Source of the DNA: Pseudomonadota bacterium
Lineage (GTDB): Bacteria; Pseudomonadota; Alphaproteobacteria; Rhizobiales; Beijerinckiaceae
Length of the DNA: 64,000 bases
Reading direction: 5' to 3'
NCBI GenBank assembly: GCA_023386155.1
Contig: JAEWKH010000015.1
Coordinates: forward strand, 7,293-71,292
The position numbers and the translations under genes are program-made. The notes under the pieces are model-generated. The model was not told the origin of the DNA, did no database searches, and worked only from the letters and a program-made list of their open reading frames with translations. Below, piece after piece: positions 61,865 to 64,000 of the stretch (position 1 is its first letter; the number at the start of each line of letters is the position of its first letter).

Positions 61865-62542
61865 TCACACCAGTTCTTCAAGCGACCCGATCACTGCGCT
61901 CGGTGCAAGCTCCGCATATTCGTCCGGCAATCCGAGCCGGTTCACCCAGACGGGATGGAAGCCGAAGGCGGCGGCGCCTGCGATGTCCCAGCGGTTGGAC
62001 GAGACGAAGACGACGTCGTCCGCGGCGATGGACAAGGCTCGAAGCACGAGTTCGTAACTGCGCGGGCTCGTCTTGAACACCTGCGCCGCATCCACCGACA
62101 GGACGACATCGAGATCGTCGCTAAGGCCTGCCGAATCCACGGCGGCCTTCAGCATCGCCGAATCGCCGTTCGACAGGATGCCCGTCGTCAGGCCGCGCTG
62201 CTTCAGGGCGCGCAATGTCTCGCGCACCTCCGGATAGGCGTCCAGCGTGCGGTAGGCCTCCAGCAGGAGCGGCCTGACCGAGCGGTCGACGTCCGGGAAC
62301 CGGTCGAAGGCGTAGTCGAGCGCCTTCTCGGTCAGGGTCCAGAAGGGCTCGTAGCGGCCGGCGAGAGAGAGCACCCAGGAATATTCGAGCTGCTTCGCGC
62401 GCCAGGTCTCGGAGAACCGCGCCGCATCCGGCCCGATCGCGGCCATGTGGCGGGCGACGGCCGAATGCACGTCGAACAGGGTGCCATAGGCGTCGAAGAC
62501 GACGGCTCCGGCATGGGCAGGGAGGATGGCCGAGGAGGACAT
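61865..62542 (-). CDS. Haloacid dehalogenase, type II (L-2-haloacid dehalogenase-like)
   Basis: 225 residues. HAD motifs: nucleophile Asp in VVFDAYGTLFDVHSAVARH (about 14-32), the type-II dehalogenase cap segment with EYSWVLSLAGRYEPFW, motif II TGILSNGDSAML (Ser/Asn), the Lys of QVFKTSPRSYELVLRAL, and motif IV VFVSSNRWDIAGAAAFGF. These fit the (S)-2-haloacid dehalogenase group, which hydrolyses 2-haloalkanoates. Many genomic members have no proven haloacid substrate, so the physiological role is open. Cytoplasmic; single gene. Confidence 0.9.
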   Translation of the reverse strand: MSSSAILPAHAGAVVFDAYGTLFDVHSAVARHMAAIGPDAARFSETWRAKQLEYSWVLSLAGRYEPFWTLTEKALDYAFDRFPDVDRSVRPLLLEAYRTLDAYPEVRETLRALKQRGLTTGILSNGDSAMLKAAVDSAGLSDDLDVVLSVDAAQVFKTSPRSYELVLRALSIAADDVVFVSSNRWDIAGAAAFGFHPVWVNRLGLPDEYAELAPSAVIGSLEELV

Positions 62543-62711
62543 CCGGCAAGGGTGTCATCGGCGTATTTCGATGGCAAGCCGATCAATGATCAGCCTTCCT
62601 CATCGGATCCATCACAAGTCTTGATGCCCCGATGGCCGAAGGAACGATTGACGGGCGGGCCTCCAAGGGATTCGATGCGACAGTCATTCTGACCCAAAAG
62701 GATTGAGACAA

Positions 62712-63587
62712 GTGGCTTGGCATTCGCAGACCTGGAACTGGTACAACGGCGCGTGGCACGAGGGGAACCCGCCCCTGATCGGGCCGCGCTCCCACGTCTC
62801 CTGGCTCGGCTCCTCCGTATTCGACGGCGCGCGCGTGTTCGAGGGCGTCGCGCCCGATCTCGAACGGCATTGCGAGCGCGTGAACCGCTCGGCCCCCACC
62901 ATCGGTCTCAAGCCCACCATGGACGTCCAGACCATGCTGGAACTCGTGCGCGAGGGCGTGAAGAAGTTCGCAGACGGCACCGCCCTTTACGTGAAGCCCA
63001 TGTACTGGGGCGAGGCCGAGGGGCTGGCGACCATCGCGCCGGACCCGGAATCGACCCAGTTCTGCCTTTCGCTCTTCGAGGCGCCGATGCCGGTGCCGGG
63101 CGGGCTTTCGGTGATGAAGTCGAGCTTCCGCCGCCCGACGCTCGAATCCATGCCGACCGACGCGAAGGCCGGCGCGCTTTATCCCAACAATGCCCGCGTG
63201 CTCCGCGAGGCGAAGGAGAAGGGCTTCGACAACGCGCTCGTCTGCGATGCCCTCGGCAACGTGGCCGAGACCGGCACGTCCAATGTCTTCATGGCCAAGG
63301 GCGGCGTGGTCTACACGCCCTATCCGAACGGCACGTTCTTGAACGGCATTACCCGTCAGCGCGTGATCCAGCTCCTGCGCGACGACGGCGCGACGGTGGT
63401 CGAGGGAACGCTGCGCTACGAGGATTTCGCCAATGCGGACGAGATCTTCATCTCCGGCAATTATTCCAAGGTGATGCCGGTGCTGCGCATCGACGGCCGC
63501 GATCTCCAGCCTGGCCCGTTCTACCGCCGGGCGCGCGAGCTCTACTGGGCCTTCGCCCATGACAAGGGCATCCTCAAGGCCGCTTGA
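62712..63587 (+). CDS. Branched-chain amino acid aminotransferase (class IV)
   Basis: 291 residues from GTG 62712 (MAWHSQTWNWYNGAWHEG), with AAGGA upstream; a TTG at 62703 is also possible. Fold-type IV PLP enzyme: SVFDGARVFEGVAPDLERHC (about 36-55), the PLP-binding Lys in TDAKAGALYPNNARV (about 151-165), and the phosphate-cup GNVAETGTSNVFM. It belongs with the branched-chain/D-amino acid aminotransferase-like group and likely interconverts Leu, Ile or Val and 2-oxo acids, though substrate preference cannot be read from the sequence. Confidence 0.9.
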   Translation: MAWHSQTWNWYNGAWHEGNPPLIGPRSHVSWLGSSVFDGARVFEGVAPDLERHCERVNRSAPTIGLKPTMDVQTMLELVREGVKKFADGTALYVKPMYWGEAEGLATIAPDPESTQFCLSLFEAPMPVPGGLSVMKSSFRRPTLESMPTDAKAGALYPNNARVLREAKEKGFDNALVCDALGNVAETGTSNVFMAKGGVVYTPYPNGTFLNGITRQRVIQLLRDDGATVVEGTLRYEDFANADEIFISGNYSKVMPVLRIDGRDLQPGPFYRRARELYWAFAHDKGILKAA

Positions 63588-63611
63588 GGCGGCGCTCCGG
63601 TTTGCCTGAAT

Positions 63612-63653
63612 AAAAAGAAGGGCGCGGGAGGCTGTTGGAAGCCTCCCGCGCCC
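63612..63653 (-). terminator. Strong hairpin terminator between convergent genes
   Basis: GGGCGCGGGAGGC and GCCTCCCGCGCCC around an 8-nt loop (63620-63653), with CTTCTTTTTA following on the minus strand. It terminates the chemoreceptor gene and probably also the aminotransferase. Confidence 0.85.
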
Positions 63654-63680
63654 ATTTGCGTTGTCCGTGCGCCCGAGGGC

Positions 63681-64000
63681 TCAGGCGGCCTTGACGCCTT
63701 GCAGGAAGGTCGAAACCTCCCGATTGAGGTCCTCGGAATGGCGAGCGAGCTCCTGCGCCACGCCGAGCACCTGGACAGCGGAGCTGCCGTTCTCCTGGGC
63801 CGCCTGCTGCACGCCGACGATGTTGCCGGTCACCTGTTCGGTGCCGCGCGCCGCCTCCTGGACGTTGCGGGCAATCTCGGCCGTGGCCGCACCCTGCTCC
63901 TCCATGGCGGCGGCAATCGCCGTCGAGATCTGGCTCATCTCGGTGATCGTGCGGGCAATCTCCTGGATCGCGCTCACCGTGTGCTGGGTCGCCTGCTGCA
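63681..64000 (-). CDS. Methyl-accepting chemotaxis protein, C-terminal end
   Basis: The gene enters from the right edge, so only about 105 C-terminal residues are present. They form the coiled-coil signalling end: SAIQEIARTITEMSQISTAI, then AMEEQGAATAEIARNVQEAA (a methylation-helix-like stretch), ending in LNREVSTFLQGVKAA. Typical alphaproteobacterial receptors of this type relay chemical signals to CheA/CheW. The sensor domain lies outside the window. Confidence 0.88.
   Translation of the reverse strand, partial: QQATQHTVSAIQEIARTITEMSQISTAIAAAMEEQGAATAEIARNVQEAARGTEQVTGNIVGVQQAAQENGSSAVQVLGVAQELARHSEDLNREVSTFLQGVKAA

Noticed and set aside
1..64000. tRNA or rRNA genes
   Set aside because: No T-loop GTTCGAATC-type sequence with matching acceptor stem, and no rRNA-like stretch, was noticed on reading both strands.

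Overview
The window is GC-rich chromosomal DNA of an alphaproteobacterium of the order Hyphomicrobiales (Rhizobiales). The best guess is a Microvirga- or Methylobacterium-like member of the Methylobacteriaceae. The evidence is a complete NepR / EcfG sigma / PhyR general stress module, a rhizobial-type zinc asparaginase, a split methylmalonyl-CoA mutase with MeaB, and short palindromic intergenic repeats of the kind common in these genomes. No tRNA, rRNA, CRISPR array, transposase or integrase was seen. Two stretches have visibly lower GC and look acquired: the partial methyltransferase at 1-551 and the CdiI-like gene at 51901-52269.

Layout. 1-6.1 kb: surface-glycan genes (methyltransferase end, two related family 2 glycosyltransferases facing each other, a GDP-mannose enzyme). 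6.2-9.7 kb: a thioredoxin-reductase-like flavoprotein, an esterase and an NCS2 nucleobase permease. 9.7-17.8 kb: a general stress response island. It holds nepR-ecfG and phyR on divergent promoters, several small membrane, exported or KGG-type stress proteins, and ten exact plus one near copy of the sigma-EcfG promoter (GGAAC, 16-17 bp, CGTT). Two of these promoters fire into short structured transcripts that end at Rho-independent terminators and share sequence blocks. I propose them as a pair of stress-induced small RNAs. 18-25 kb: HIT protein, glycerol use (glpD-glpK), MFS transporter, DEAD-box helicase. 26-33.7 kb: a formamidase/acetamidase behind a translationally coupled peptide-type ABC importer.

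33.7-43.9 kb: a compact glycan locus. Four glycosyltransferase genes, one fused to a deacetylase-like domain, are almost back to back on the minus strand. Divergent from them are a 904-residue ABC-exporter-like protein that has lost every recognisable catalytic ATPase motif and carries three NLxxG-type repeats, an overlapping cyclic-nucleotide-binding protein, and a lytic transglycosylase. This is the second candidate for an undescribed system.

44-64 kb: housekeeping and metabolic genes. They include UDP-glucose dehydrogenase, asparaginase, the MeaB / methylmalonyl-CoA mutase set (the small subunit carries an intergenic-type repeat inside its linker), a HerA-like ATPase, an M20 peptidase, a haloacid dehalogenase, a branched-chain aminotransferase and the end of a chemoreceptor. 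All coordinates, promoter spacings and motif positions were read by eye. Family names come from recognising sequence motifs, not from searches.
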